Source: Streptomyces dioscori | Lineage (GTDB): Bacteria; Actinomycetota; Actinomycetes; Streptomycetales; Streptomycetaceae | Length of the DNA stretch: 64,000 nucleotides | Assembly: GCF_003024195.1 (NCBI RefSeq) | Contig: NZ_KZ679055.1 | Coordinates: 62,001 to 126,000 of the forward strand | Direction of reading: 5' to 3' | Part shown: piece by piece, positions 1-8,823 of the stretch | How positions within the stretch are numbered: the stretch's first letter is position 1 | Layout of the letters: each line of letters starts with the position of its first letter | Program-made: the position numbers and the translations under genes | Notes under the pieces: generated by a model | Told to the model about the DNA's origin: nothing | Database searches by the model: none | The model's input: the letters and a program-made list of their open reading frames with translations, nothing else

Positions 1-2650
1 CGTCGCGGGACTCGCCGTGCGTCGCCTCGACCACGTTGCCGAGGACGCGCACAGTGTCCCGCCGGTAGCGGTACGCGAGGTCCGTGGTGAACGTCAGCTC
101 GGTGTGGACGTGGTCGCCGGGCAGCCGCGGGTCGATCGCCGGTTCGGCGGCGGCGACGGTGACGACCTCGGTGGCCCGTACGGCGGTGGCGCCCGGCAGG
201 TCGCTGCGCTCCCCGTCGACGATCAGGGTGCGACCGGGCCGCAACCCGTCGTACAGCTCGGCGAGTTCGATCTCGTTGCCGTGCACGTCCTCGCCGAGCG
301 GTTCGTCGGCGAGGCGCAGCGGTTCGCCCTGCGCGTGCACGGTGGTGTCGCGGATGTGCGAGAGCAGGACGTCGAACTCGTCCAGCCACGGGTCGGCCAG
401 CACGAGTTCGGTGCCCCGGCCGGTGATCCCGTAGTTGGTGTACGCGGCCGTCCGCGCCGACACGACCTTCGTGGTGACGTACGCGAGGGCCGGGTCGCCC
501 GGGATGCCGCCCTCGGCCCCCTTGGTGGGGCGCTGGACCGCCACCCAGCTGCCGACCGTGATGCCGTCGCGCACCGAGTCCAGCTGGAGCAGACGACGGT
601 TGGCGGGCGCGGGTTTCGAGGCGACGACCACCTCGACGTTCGGGGCGGCACTGCCCACGGTGTACGTGAGGCTCACCTCGTACTCGCCGTGCGTGAACTG
701 CTCCGGGACGCCGGGCCTGAGGGTGACCTCTTCGGTGGTGCCGTTGTGGATGCCCACGCGGACCACGCCGTCGGCGTCGGGGCGCGACACGAACAGGGTG
801 CGTTCGGGCAGGCCCGCGCGCAGGACCGCGGTGACGCCGGGCTCCTGGGAGTCGGTGGGCCGCCCGGTGGGCCGGTTCGGCTCCCGGTCCTGGCCCGCGG
901 TGGTGGACAGGCCCACCTCGCCCGTGCCGAGGCGGAAGGTGACCGGCACGGCGAGGGGGAGGTTCTCCGCGCGCTGGTCGGAGCTGCTGCCCTCGACGTA
1001 CTGGAACTCCGCCCGCACCGGGGCCTTGCCCGCCGTGTCGAACACGACGCGCATGCTGACCAGCGAGGCGCCGGTGAGGGGCCAGTCCGCGGTGCGGATG
1101 ACCCGGCCCCGGTCGTCCTGGACGGGCTTGAGCGGGGCCATGGCACCGAAGGGCGCGGTGGTGAGGCGCAGGGCGAGCAGTTCGCGCAGGAGCGGTGGGG
1201 TGCCGGGGGCGGCGGCCGTGCGCCAGGCCGGGTAGAGGCCGGTCAGCCCCGGGTCGAGGACCGAGAGCAGGCGGGCGGTGTCCGCGCCGGGACGACGGGG
1301 GCGGGTCGCTCGCGCGGTGGGCGCCGGTGCCTTGCCTCGGAGCGCGGGCAGGACGGCGCCGAGGGCTTGGAGGGCGGCCTCGTGACGGCCCGCCGCCGAC
1401 GCGGACGTCCGCGCGCTCAGGTTCACCGGCGCACTCCGGGCCGCCGACGCGCTCCGCGTCACTGCCGCCGTGGCGCCCTCCGGCTCGCCCTCCCCCGGAG
1501 GTACCGGCTGGGCGGGCGCCAACTCCATTGCCCGCTCGGCCAGTTCGGCGAGAACCGCTTCCAGCTGCTCGAACCAGGCCGCCACGTCCTCGTACGGGGT
1601 CGCGAGGACCTGGGCCTCGCCGAGGCGCGCGACGGGCTCGGCGAGGCGGGCCGCGAGGCTCTCCGGTGTGCCGATGCCGTCCAGGTCCGCGCGCAGCGGG
1701 GTGAGAACCTGGTCGTCGAGGTCGTCGATCAGCCGACTGACCGGGCGCGGGTTGGGCACCTCGGGTGTGGGCGGTTCGTCGCCGGGCTCACCGGGGGCCG
1801 CGGGCTCGGTGGTCCAGCGCCGTACCTCGTCGACGAGTTCCCGGAAGGTGGGCGGGGCCGAGACGGGCAGCCCGATCGCGGTGATCTCGTCGTCCCGGTC
1901 GACACGAACGCTCGCCACGGGCAGCAACAGCCTTTGCGCTCCCGCCTGTTCGCCGAAGACGAAGAGCAACGGGTCGCCGACGGCGAGGGAGTTTGCCGTG
2001 CCCTCGACGAACAGCGTGGAGCGGCGTTCCAGGTCCTCGGGGGTGACGAGGGAGGGTCGGCGGCGCCTGACCTTCAGCTCGTTCCAGTCCCAGCGGGCCG
2101 TCAGGTCGCGGCTCGTCTCGAAGGTCTGCGACTGTTCGTCGGCGGACGCGGGCACGCTGTGGCTGCGCGCGCCCCGCGGGATGACGACGGGCAGGGTCTC
2201 GGCGCGCGGGTCCCGTTCGAGGGTGTACGCGAGATGGGTGGCGGCGGCGACGCCCGGACGCGGCCGGTGGCCGACGAGGCGGCCGAGCAGCACCAGGGAA
2301 CGGTGTTCGCCGGCGGTGCGCAGATAGGCCTCGTCGGCGATCCGCTCGGAGTGGAAGGTGAGCAGGTCGCCCAGGACGGCGGTGGCGTCGAGCAGGCCGA
2401 TCGCCGGGTCGTCCGGGGTACGGACCGTCAGCCCCCGCAGCGCCGGATACGCGGGTGAGGCGAGCCGGTCGAGCAGGGCGGCCAGGAAGGAGCCGTGGTC
2501 GCCGACGCGGTAGGCGAGGGCGGTACGCCCGGGAGGGTTGTGGAGCGGGGCGGGGGCGAGGCGTTCGTCGTGGCCTGCGCAGGCGCCCCCGGCGCCGGAC
2601 CCGGGTCCACCGCCGCACGCACCGCCGCAGGTGCAGTCGTCGTCGCTCAT
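1..2650 (-). CDS. CIS baseplate component, second large wedge protein (partial, 3' end outside window)
   Basis: This reading frame is open from an ATG at 2650 to the window edge, so at least 883 residues are present and the C-terminus is missing. The start is supported by a GGAGGTG ribosome site just upstream, and the ATG overlaps the stop of the preceding baseplate J gene. The N-terminus is Cys/Gly-rich (CTCGGACGG) and is followed by a helical domain with text such as LTVRTPDDPAIGLLDATAVLGDLLTF. Near the edge it reads RVLGNVVEATHGES, a phrase I recognise from the 'putative baseplate assembly protein' family found next to gp6-like proteins in CIS loci. Inferred role: second wedge or baseplate shell component (Afp12/Cis12-like). 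The family call rests on memory and operon position. The tail-fibre genes, if any, would lie beyond the window. Confidence 0.8.
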   Translation of the reverse strand, partial: MSDDDCTCGGACGGGPGSGAGGACAGHDERLAPAPLHNPPGRTALAYRVGDHGSFLAALLDRLASPAYPALRGLTVRTPDDPAIGLLDATAVLGDLLTFHSERIADEAYLRTAGEHRSLVLLGRLVGHRPRPGVAAATHLAYTLERDPRAETLPVVIPRGARSHSVPASADEQSQTFETSRDLTARWDWNELKVRRRRPSLVTPEDLERRSTLFVEGTANSLAVGDPLLFVFGEQAGAQRLLLPVASVRVDRDDEITAIGLPVSAPPTFRELVDEVRRWTTEPAAPGEPGDEPPTPEVPNPRPVSRLIDDLDDQVLTPLRADLDGIGTPESLAARLAEPVARLGEAQVLATPYEDVAAWFEQLEAVLAELAERAMELAPAQPVPPGEGEPEGATAAVTRSASAARSAPVNLSARTSASAAGRHEAALQALGAVLPALRGKAPAPTARATRPRRPGADTARLLSVLDPGLTGLYPAWRTAAAPGTPPLLRELLALRLTTAPFGAMAPLKPVQDDRGRVIRTADWPLTGASLVSMRVVFDTAGKAPVRAEFQYVEGSSSDQRAENLPLAVPVTFRLGTGEVGLSTTAGQDREPNRPTGRPTDSQEPGVTAVLRAGLPERTLFVSRPDADGVVRVGIHNGTTEEVTLRPGVPEQFTHGEYEVSLTYTVGSAAPNVEVVVASKPAPANRRLLQLDSVRDGITVGSWVAVQRPTKGAEGGIPGDPALAYVTTKVVSARTAAYTNYGITGRGTELVLADPWLDEFDVLLSHIRDTTVHAQGEPLRLADEPLGEDVHGNEIELAELYDGLRPGRTLIVDGERSDLPGATAVRATEVVTVAAAEPAIDPRLPGDHVHTELTFTTDLAYRYRRDTVRVLGNVVEATHGESRD

Positions 2651-5600
2651 CGGGCACCTCCGAGGGATATCGTCAGCCGGCCGTTCTCCGGCCGGTCGGG
2701 GTCGTTGTCGCAGGTGGCGATCTCCAGCGGGCCGAGCCGCAGCACGCCGTCCTCCCTCTCTCCCCGGTCCTCGTGGAACTGCCTTCGCAGCCGGGTGACC
2801 TGGACGCTCTCCACGCCCGGCACCGCCGCCGCGACGGCGACCAGGCGGCTGAGCCGGACCGGTTCGCCGAAGGTGAGCGCGTCCGGGTGGAAGAAGCCGA
2901 GCCGCCCGCCGGGCAGACGGCCCCGGCCGAGTACGCGGTACAGCTCGGCCAGGATCTGCCCGTGCTGGTGGCCCGGGACGGCGCAGACCCGCAGCGCGAT
3001 GTCGAGCGGCACGGGCCGGGCGGCGCCGACGACGAGGTCGTGGCCGATACGGCGGTACGCCTCCAGGGCCTGGGTCACCTCGGCGAGCAGCCTCGGTGAG
3101 GGGTCCCCGGTGCCGTACGCGTCCACGGCGATGTGGGCCTCCTGGCCGCTGCCGGTCCAGCGCAGCGTGGCGGCGGCCCGCTGGACGCCGGGGAGCGCGG
3201 CGGCGAGGGCCGCGTAGTCGTCCGCGGTGACGGCGCGCAGCCTGGTGCGGCGCAGGTCGAGCGGGGCCGACTGGCGTACCTGCTCGACGGGTTCGGGTTC
3301 CGTGCCGCCGGCGGCGGGCAGCGGGTTGCGTACGCCGGCCACGGGCGGGCGCTCGCAGTCGGCGGTGAGCACGAGGTGGTTGATGGCCTCGGCGCCCACG
3401 TTGCCGGCGGTGCCGCCGCCGAGCCGGTAGCGGAGTTCGAGGCGGGTGCCGGGGGTGGGCCGCGCGGCGTGCCGGCCGTCGCCGAAGCGGAGGGCGAGGC
3501 GTCCGTCGTCCTGCAACTCGCCGACGAAGTGGCGGTCGCGGGGGGTGCTGTCGAGGAGGTCGCGGCGGGGTTCCCAGATCACTTCGCCGTGGTGGCCGTC
3601 GTGGCCGTGGTCGCCGTCGTGGCCGGGATGGCCGGGATGGCCGTGATGGAAGTGATGGGCCTCGTGGAGTCGGACGGCGGGCAGGGCATGGCGTGGGTCG
3701 TGCCGGAGTGCCGCCGCGGCGGGGCCGCGCAGGGCCTGTTCACCCGGGTGCAGGCCCTCTGCATACGCGGGGCCCCAACTGTGCGCGATCTCCCAGGCGA
3801 TGTGTTCGTCGAGGACCGTGCCCGCGCGGGCCCGCGCCGTGAGCACCTCGACGCGCCGGAGCTTGGCGTGGAGCAACCGGTCGCTGCGGAACAGGAGTTC
3901 ACGCAGGGCGCGGACCGGGTGGCGGCGCAGTTCGAGGCGCTCCAGGACCTTCAGGCCGTAGAGCACGGTGAGTTCGGCGATCTCCTGTTCGCCGAGCCCG
4001 TCGCGGTCGCGCGCGCTGCGCCACAGCTCGGTGAGCCGCTGCTCGACACGTGCCGGGATGGCGGCGATCCGTTCGGCCTGGCCGCCGGCGACGGCCCCGG
4101 GGTCCGGGAACGGCACGGCCTGGGTCACGGGTGAGCGGCCGAGCACGGGCCGGAAGCGGGGTGCGATGCCCGGGTACACGGACTGGGCGAGCAGCGTCCG
4201 CAGCGCCGCGGCCTGGGCGTACGCCGTGCCAGGCACGACCCGCCCCTCGCTGCCCGTCCCCTTGCGGCCGGGGCGCCGCCCGGTGAGTTCCAGGCCGAGT
4301 CCGGCGCGTACGGTCGCGTCCTCGCCCACCACGGCGAACAGCTCGTGGAGGTCGGCGGCGGTCAGCGGCTCGCCGCGCTCCCCCTTGTCGGTGAGGGAGT
4401 TGACGAGCCGGGCGGGGGCGTTGCCCTCGTCGCGGTCGGCGCAGCCGAAGGCCGGTGTGCCGCAGGAGCCGACGACGGCGGGCCCCGGCGGTACGGTCAC
4501 CGTCTCCGGGAGGCCTTCGCCGCGCGGGTTCAGCGAGCGGCCGTGGTCGACGAGGACGACGTTGCCGCGGGCGATCGTCACGTCCTCGACGGTCCCCCAG
4601 CCTCCGGCCGGGGGTACCCACGTCTCGCTTCGCTCGCAGCCTCGTCCGGCGTGTGTGGTGAGGCACAGCGGGAAGCGCAGCGCGTCCTCGGCGGACCAGG
4701 TGACCTCCAGGACCGGCTGGTCCTCGATCCGGTCGACGGCCGGGGTGACGGAGGTCAGCCGGACCACCTGCCGGTGGGTGGGGTCGGCGTCGCCGGGGGT
4801 GCCGGTGCGCGGCCCCTTCACCTCCTCCAGGACCAGCAAGTCCCCTGCCCGCAGCGCGAGTCGGCGTTCCTCGCAGGTCTCCGTGTCGCGCCACTCGTCG
4901 CGCAGGGTCGCGGCCGTGGCGCCCCTGGGGAGGGAGCGCACCTCACCGCCCCAGGTCCACAGCCGGATCGTGTTGTGGGCGGACCGCAGCTCCAGCGGGT
5001 CGGCGGCCACGACCGGTTCGAAGACCTCCACGGACCCGCGCTCGTCGAGGTCGGCGAGGTCCCCGTCACCGATGACCGTGCCGGGTGCCGGACGGTCGTG
5101 CGGGTCGAGGGAGCGTACGTCGACGGAGGCGAAGCGGTACGTGCCCGGCGGCAGCGTGTGGTCGCCGGCGCTCTGCACGGTGACGTGGGCGCGGGCGTTG
5201 CAGCCGTCGTGCATCGCGTAGTCGATGAGCCGCACGTGCCGGCGGACCGAGACGCGGCGGCGCGCGGTGTCGAGGTAGGCCTCCGTGGCGACCGCGTCCT
5301 GGTGATGGCTGATCTGGTCGCCGGTGTAAGCGAGCATCTCGACCAGCGTCGTACCGAGGTCGGCGGGGTTGCGCTCGATCCAGTCGGGCGTGGTGAGGGT
5401 GAGCCGGTCGAGGAGCAGCTTGCGGATGGTGTCGTAGTCGCGGGCGGTGTAGTCGACGACGGGCGCTTCGGGGAACGCCTGGATCGCCGCAGAAGGCTCG
5501 TACCCGTGCCCGTGCTCGTGATTGCAGTCGAAGGGGGTCGGGCGGTCGGGCCGGAAGGTGAAGGTGGCGCTGTGGTAGCGCTGGTCGAAGCCGCGGTACG

Positions 5601-5952
5601 GCTCGGTGCCGGGGCGCCCGTACGGGTCGGTCTCCACCAGGGAGAGCCGGTAGCGGGAGGAGTCGCCGGCCCGGTCGAGGGTGACGTACAGCCGGTCGTC
5701 GAGTTCGGGGTCCTCCTCGCGCTCGACGCCGATGTCGACGACGGTGATACCGGTGAGGCCGTCGACGCGCCGGCCGCCCTCGATGCGTACGTTCTCGGCG
5801 CACAGGCCGTGCGGGGCCTTGCCGAGGAAGGTGACGGTGAGGGTGAGCCCGTCGTCGCTCACCTCGACCGCGTCGACCCCGTTGAGCTGGGCGGCCCTCG
5901 CCTTCGCCCGCCGGGAGGTGGTCGTGCCGCGGGTCGTGCCGGAGGCCGTCAT
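2647..5952 (-). CDS. CIS baseplate J/gp6-like wedge protein (Cis11-like)
   Basis: 1101 residues. The protein is the gp6/gpJ-type wedge subunit that links the central spike to the sheath and holds the baseplate in the ready state. Residues about 170-200 hold the segment PDWIERNPADLGTTLVEMLA, typical of CIS baseplate J proteins, followed by YTGDQISHHQD. The C-terminal third has the J-domain pattern (RAVTADDYAALAAALPGVQRA, then VPGVESVQVTRL). The ATG at 5952 overlaps the stop of the gp25 gene, and the stop overlaps the start of the next gene, so translation is probably coupled. Odd feature: a histidine-rich run around residues 763-790 (12 His in about 28 residues) just before the segment EVIWEPRRDLLDS. 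It looks like a flexible metal-binding insertion. Confidence 0.9.
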   Translation of the reverse strand: MTASGTTRGTTTSRRAKARAAQLNGVDAVEVSDDGLTLTVTFLGKAPHGLCAENVRIEGGRRVDGLTGITVVDIGVEREEDPELDDRLYVTLDRAGDSSRYRLSLVETDPYGRPGTEPYRGFDQRYHSATFTFRPDRPTPFDCNHEHGHGYEPSAAIQAFPEAPVVDYTARDYDTIRKLLLDRLTLTTPDWIERNPADLGTTLVEMLAYTGDQISHHQDAVATEAYLDTARRRVSVRRHVRLIDYAMHDGCNARAHVTVQSAGDHTLPPGTYRFASVDVRSLDPHDRPAPGTVIGDGDLADLDERGSVEVFEPVVAADPLELRSAHNTIRLWTWGGEVRSLPRGATAATLRDEWRDTETCEERRLALRAGDLLVLEEVKGPRTGTPGDADPTHRQVVRLTSVTPAVDRIEDQPVLEVTWSAEDALRFPLCLTTHAGRGCERSETWVPPAGGWGTVEDVTIARGNVVLVDHGRSLNPRGEGLPETVTVPPGPAVVGSCGTPAFGCADRDEGNAPARLVNSLTDKGERGEPLTAADLHELFAVVGEDATVRAGLGLELTGRRPGRKGTGSEGRVVPGTAYAQAAALRTLLAQSVYPGIAPRFRPVLGRSPVTQAVPFPDPGAVAGGQAERIAAIPARVEQRLTELWRSARDRDGLGEQEIAELTVLYGLKVLERLELRRHPVRALRELLFRSDRLLHAKLRRVEVLTARARAGTVLDEHIAWEIAHSWGPAYAEGLHPGEQALRGPAAAALRHDPRHALPAVRLHEAHHFHHGHPGHPGHDGDHGHDGHHGEVIWEPRRDLLDSTPRDRHFVGELQDDGRLALRFGDGRHAARPTPGTRLELRYRLGGGTAGNVGAEAINHLVLTADCERPPVAGVRNPLPAAGGTEPEPVEQVRQSAPLDLRRTRLRAVTADDYAALAAALPGVQRAAATLRWTGSGQEAHIAVDAYGTGDPSPRLLAEVTQALEAYRRIGHDLVVGAARPVPLDIALRVCAVPGHQHGQILAELYRVLGRGRLPGGRLGFFHPDALTFGEPVRLSRLVAVAAAVPGVESVQVTRLRRQFHEDRGEREDGVLRLGPLEIATCDNDPDRPENGRLTISLGGAR

Positions 5953-6335
5953 GCCGCGGCCCTCCCTTCGAAGACGTCGTCGCGGCGCGTCCCGGTGGAG
6001 CGCACGGCGTAGGAGAGGTGGACCCGGATCGTGTCGTCCTCGCCCACCACGTCCAGGGCCTCGATCTCGACGAGGTCGCCGAGCCAGCGCTGCAGGGAGG
6101 CCTGCACGGACAGTTCGAGGGTGCTGGTGAGTTCGGGGCTGCTGGGCGCGAACACCAGGTCGAGCAGTCCGCAGCCGAAGTCGGGGCGCATCACCCGTTC
6201 GCCGGGGCTGGTGAACAGCACCTGTTCGATCAGGTCGCGGACGTGCTCGTCGTGGCGCGCGTGCGCGGTACGGCCCCGGCGGTCGGCCCTGAAGGGGAAC
6301 GCGATGTCGCTGCGGGAGCGGGTGCGTGGACTCAT
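5949..6335 (-). CDS. CIS baseplate wedge protein, gp25/GPW family (Cis9-like)
   Basis: 128 residues. This is the gp25-like wedge protein that joins the baseplate and the first sheath ring. The family signature is clear: DIAFPFRADRRGRT at the N-terminus, then HVRDLIEQVLFTSPGERVMR and PDFGCGLLDLVF. Length matches the family (about 130). I place the start at the ATG of MSPRTRSRSD (6335), which overlaps the PAAR gene stop (6332-6334), because homology begins there; a longer upstream extension has no family features. It lies between the tip protein and the baseplate J gene, the usual CIS order. Confidence 0.93.
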   Translation of the reverse strand: MSPRTRSRSDIAFPFRADRRGRTAHARHDEHVRDLIEQVLFTSPGERVMRPDFGCGLLDLVFAPSSPELTSTLELSVQASLQRWLGDLVEIEALDVVGEDDTIRVHLSYAVRSTGTRRDDVFEGRAAA

Positions 6336-6682
6336 CGGACGGTCACCTTTCGCCGGTCGGCCTGGACGACGGGCGGCCCCTGCGGGACGAACGCGGCCGT
6401 GAAGCACTCGGCAGCGGAGATGTCGAGCAGGACGGGCGAGCCGCCGGCCGTGACCCCGGTGCTCCCGGCCGTCCAGCCGACGGAGACACACGGCTCGGGC
6501 ACGCCGTCGACGGTGTGCGGGCAGCCGGTGACGACGTACGCGTGGGCGGCCGTGGCGACGGGTTGCCCGTCCATCAGCACGGTGGAGCCGGATGTGGTGG
6601 TGGTGGCGCGCCCGCCGTGCGGGCAGCTGATCAGGGCGCCTGCGCCGAGCAGGCCCCCGGACGCCCCTGTCGCTCTGGACAC
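6332..6682 (-). CDS. CIS spike-tip protein, PAAR-like (Cis10-like)
   Basis: 116 residues from a GTG at 6682, preceded by GGGGGA. PAAR-like proteins form the sharpened metal-bound tip of the spike and can carry effectors. The conserved parts are LLGAGALISCPHGG, STVLMDGQPVAT and VVTGCPHTVDG. The repeated Cys-Pro-His motifs (C20/H22 and C54/H56) probably bind the metal. The gene follows the gp5-like spike with a 20-nt gap and overlaps the gp25 gene. It has no C-terminal extension, so it carries no fused toxin. Confidence 0.85.
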   Translation of the reverse strand: MSRATGASGGLLGAGALISCPHGGRATTTTSGSTVLMDGQPVATAAHAYVVTGCPHTVDGVPEPCVSVGWTAGSTGVTAGGSPVLLDISAAECFTAAFVPQGPPVVQADRRKVTVR

Positions 6683-6702
6683 GTGATGGTTCCCCCGTCT
6701 TC

Positions 6703-7239
6703 CTATCGCTTCGAGAGCACGGTCAGCTGGCCCTCGTTGATCGTCACTTCCTTGCCGCGCAGAACGACCTCGGCGCCCGCGCCGGTCGCGATGACCACGG
6801 CGTCCTGGGTGATACGGATGTACGCGCCGCCCTGGGCCTGGAGCAGAATCCCCTGCTCGGCACCGGCGGTGTCGCTCATCACGAGCTTGTGCGCGAGAGG
6901 TGTCTGCACGACCACGGGCTTGTTCGGCGAGTTGGCCTGCAGCTCGCGGCGCGCGTCGGGCGGCAGTTCCTCGGCGGTCCCGTACCAGCACCCCGTCCAG
7001 ATGGGGAAGCTGGGATCGCCCTGCTCGAACTCCACCCAGACGCCGGCGTCGGGCGGCGGCACCGTGAACTGTCCCGACTCAGGCCCGGTGAAGGGCAGGC
7101 AGGGCAGCGCCCAGGTCGACGGCTCGTCGCCCAGGACGTCAGGGACCTCGGCCCTGACGCGCCCGATCCGCAACGGGTCGTCGTTGTCCACCACCCGGCC
7201 GCGGAACTTGCCGAGGTAGCGATTGCCGGTTGCCGCCAT
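6703..7239 (-). CDS. CIS central spike, gp5-like OB-fold protein (phage baseplate assembly protein V type; Cis8 C-half)
   Basis: 178 residues. The N-terminal OB fold is recognisable from GKFRGRVVDNDDPLRIGRVR and from the run ending in VWVEFEQGDPSFPIWTG, followed by a short beta-helix-like repeat region. The start is set at the ATG of MAATGNRYLG (7239), with a GGAG site upstream. In VgrG proteins this domain is fused to a gp27-like hub. Here the two halves are separate neighbouring genes, a split hub/spike. The protein should form the trimeric needle on which the PAAR tip sits. Confidence 0.9.
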   Translation of the reverse strand: MAATGNRYLGKFRGRVVDNDDPLRIGRVRAEVPDVLGDEPSTWALPCLPFTGPESGQFTVPPPDAGVWVEFEQGDPSFPIWTGCWYGTAEELPPDARRELQANSPNKPVVVQTPLAHKLVMSDTAGAEQGILLQAQGGAYIRITQDAVVIATGAGAEVVLRGKEVTINEGQLTVLSKR

Positions 7240-7288
7240 GCTGAACTGCTCCTGCTCTGTCGGGTGTCGCGGGTCGCCTCGCGGTGGG

Positions 7289-8428
7289 TCAGGGCCTGAC
7301 GTAGGCGCTGCGCGCCTCAAGCCCCTCCCGCGAGACGGTGAAGTTCTGCTGGTACGAGCCCGGTCGCAGGGTGTGCGTGACGGACTTGACGTAGTAGTCG
7401 CCGTCGTACGCCCGTCCCGCGCCGCGCACGCCGACCAGCTGACGGGGCTGGAGGATGTAGCCGTGCCGGTTGACGTCGAGCGACCCTGAGCCCGAGATGA
7501 CGTCGGCGGACACGGCGGCCCTGGCGAGCAGTTCGGCCTCGGCCTGTTCGCGCTGCTGCTTGGCGGTGCCGGAGAGCGTTCTGCGTTTGAGGGCGGGGGT
7601 GGGGCGTTTGCCGAGCGGCGGGCGCAGGGGGCTGATGGGCGGCTGCGGCAGCAGGGTGGACACCCTGGTCCCCGGGTCCTGCCAGCGGGCCTGCGGCTCC
7701 TCGCGCGCGGTCCCGTCGTACGCGAACGTCAGCTGGTCGACGGTGGAGTTGTTGTCCATGTTGACGTTGAGGGCGTGCTGGCGGACGCCGAGGCGGATCT
7801 CGGGGCCCCAGCGGGCGGACGACTGCCCGGGGGTGGGGCCGGGTTCCAGGTAGAAGGTGTAGCCGTTGGCGCGGGCCAGCTCGGTGACGTACTGGAGGTC
7901 GGTGCCGGTCTGGTAGTGGACGCGCAGGTCCTGGTGCGGGGGCTGGCTCACCTTCTCCTTGTAGACGTCGGGCCGGATGCCGTAGTCGGAGTAGCGGCGC
8001 AGGATCGCGAGGACGCGGTCGGAGGGCGGGAGGTTGGGGTAGCGGTCGGTCCGTTCCTCCAGGTCCATCAGCAGCGACAGGTCCTCGCCGGTGACGGTGA
8101 GCGTGGAGTGGCCCGGCTGGTTGCTGGCGCCGACCTCCTGGCGCACGATCAGGCCGTCGAGGAGCACGTCGGAGGTGCCCTTGACGGTGACCGTGACGAT
8201 GATCCGGGTCTTCGGGTCGAAGAAGCCCTCCGGGAGCAGGGCGCGGTTGATGATCCCGTTCTTGGTGAGGTCGAAGGCGAGCTGGAAGCCGCCGCGTTCG
8301 CCCGCGGTGGCGGTGATCTGCGCGGACAGCAGTGCTTCGGTGACCTCGGCGGGGACGGGGCGGGTGAGTTTCGGTCCCATGCGGAGGGTGATGTGTACGG
8401 GGCCCTGGCCCACGGGGACGTCAAACAC
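7289..8428 (-). CDS. CIS baseplate hub, gp27-like (Cis8 N-half)
   Basis: 379 residues from a GTG at 8428 with a strong GGGGGAG site, overlapping the end of the preceding gene. This is the gp27-like half of a VgrG: the N-terminus carries the beta-barrel pattern VTVTVKGTSDVLLDGLIVRQ, the middle has LQYVTELARANGYTFYLEPG, and the C-terminus ends with YYVKSVTHTLRPGSYQQNFTV, all typical of phage late-control/hub proteins. It should form the trimeric hub between the tube and the gp5-like spike encoded next. A proline-rich linker (LPQPPISPLRPPLGK) lies around residue 260. Confidence 0.9.
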   Translation of the reverse strand: MFDVPVGQGPVHITLRMGPKLTRPVPAEVTEALLSAQITATAGERGGFQLAFDLTKNGIINRALLPEGFFDPKTRIIVTVTVKGTSDVLLDGLIVRQEVGASNQPGHSTLTVTGEDLSLLMDLEERTDRYPNLPPSDRVLAILRRYSDYGIRPDVYKEKVSQPPHQDLRVHYQTGTDLQYVTELARANGYTFYLEPGPTPGQSSARWGPEIRLGVRQHALNVNMDNNSTVDQLTFAYDGTAREEPQARWQDPGTRVSTLLPQPPISPLRPPLGKRPTPALKRRTLSGTAKQQREQAEAELLARAAVSADVISGSGSLDVNRHGYILQPRQLVGVRGAGRAYDGDYYVKSVTHTLRPGSYQQNFTVSREGLEARSAYVRP

Positions 8429-8813
8429 GCCGCGCTCCCCCGCCGCCGGGGCCGCCGGGGAGCGGTATCCCGATGACCTTGCCTGCCTCGTCGGTCAGCT
8501 CCCGCGGGTCGAGCACCGGGTTGGCGTCGGCGATCCGCCACCACTGGGCGGGGTCGCCGAAGTAGCGCTGCCCGAGGAGGTCGGGGCGGTCGCCGCTGCC
8601 GACGGTGTGGTGCCGGCCCTCGTCGCCGGGCGGGTCGAGCTGATCGGCCTGGTCGAGCGGGGGCAGCAACCGGCGCTTGGTGTAACGGACTTCGGTGCCG
8701 TCGGGTCGGCGGTGGATGCCGATCTCGGCGTCGTGGTAGCGGCTGGAGCGGGGGTAGGGGTGGGCGCCGGGGATGGCGTCCAGGGCGTTCTCGTAGGGCT
8801 CGATGTCTGCCAT
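8421..8813 (-). CDS. CIS LysM-like baseplate/tube-initiator protein
   Basis: 130 residues. The C-terminal half matches the LysM-like domain of phage and CIS baseplate proteins: DLLGQRYFGDPAQWWRIADA followed by NPVLDPRELTDEAGKVIGIPLP. The N-terminus (SRYHDAEIGIHRRPDGTEVRYTKRRLLP) is also usual for this group. In Afp/PVC systems the tube-adaptor and LysM parts are fused (Afp7); here they are two adjacent genes. The start ATG at 8813 lies 10 nt after the stop of the adaptor gene. Inferred role: attachment of the first tube rings to the hub. Confidence 0.85.
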   Translation of the reverse strand: MADIEPYENALDAIPGAHPYPRSSRYHDAEIGIHRRPDGTEVRYTKRRLLPPLDQADQLDPPGDEGRHHTVGSGDRPDLLGQRYFGDPAQWWRIADANPVLDPRELTDEAGKVIGIPLPGGPGGGGARRV

Positions 8814-8823
8814 GGCCGCTGCC

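Noticed and set aside
17..2458. Long plus-strand frame of 813 codons
   Set aside because: It lies antisense to the second baseplate gene; its text is Gly/Arg/Val-rich with no family motif, as expected of a GC3-driven shadow.
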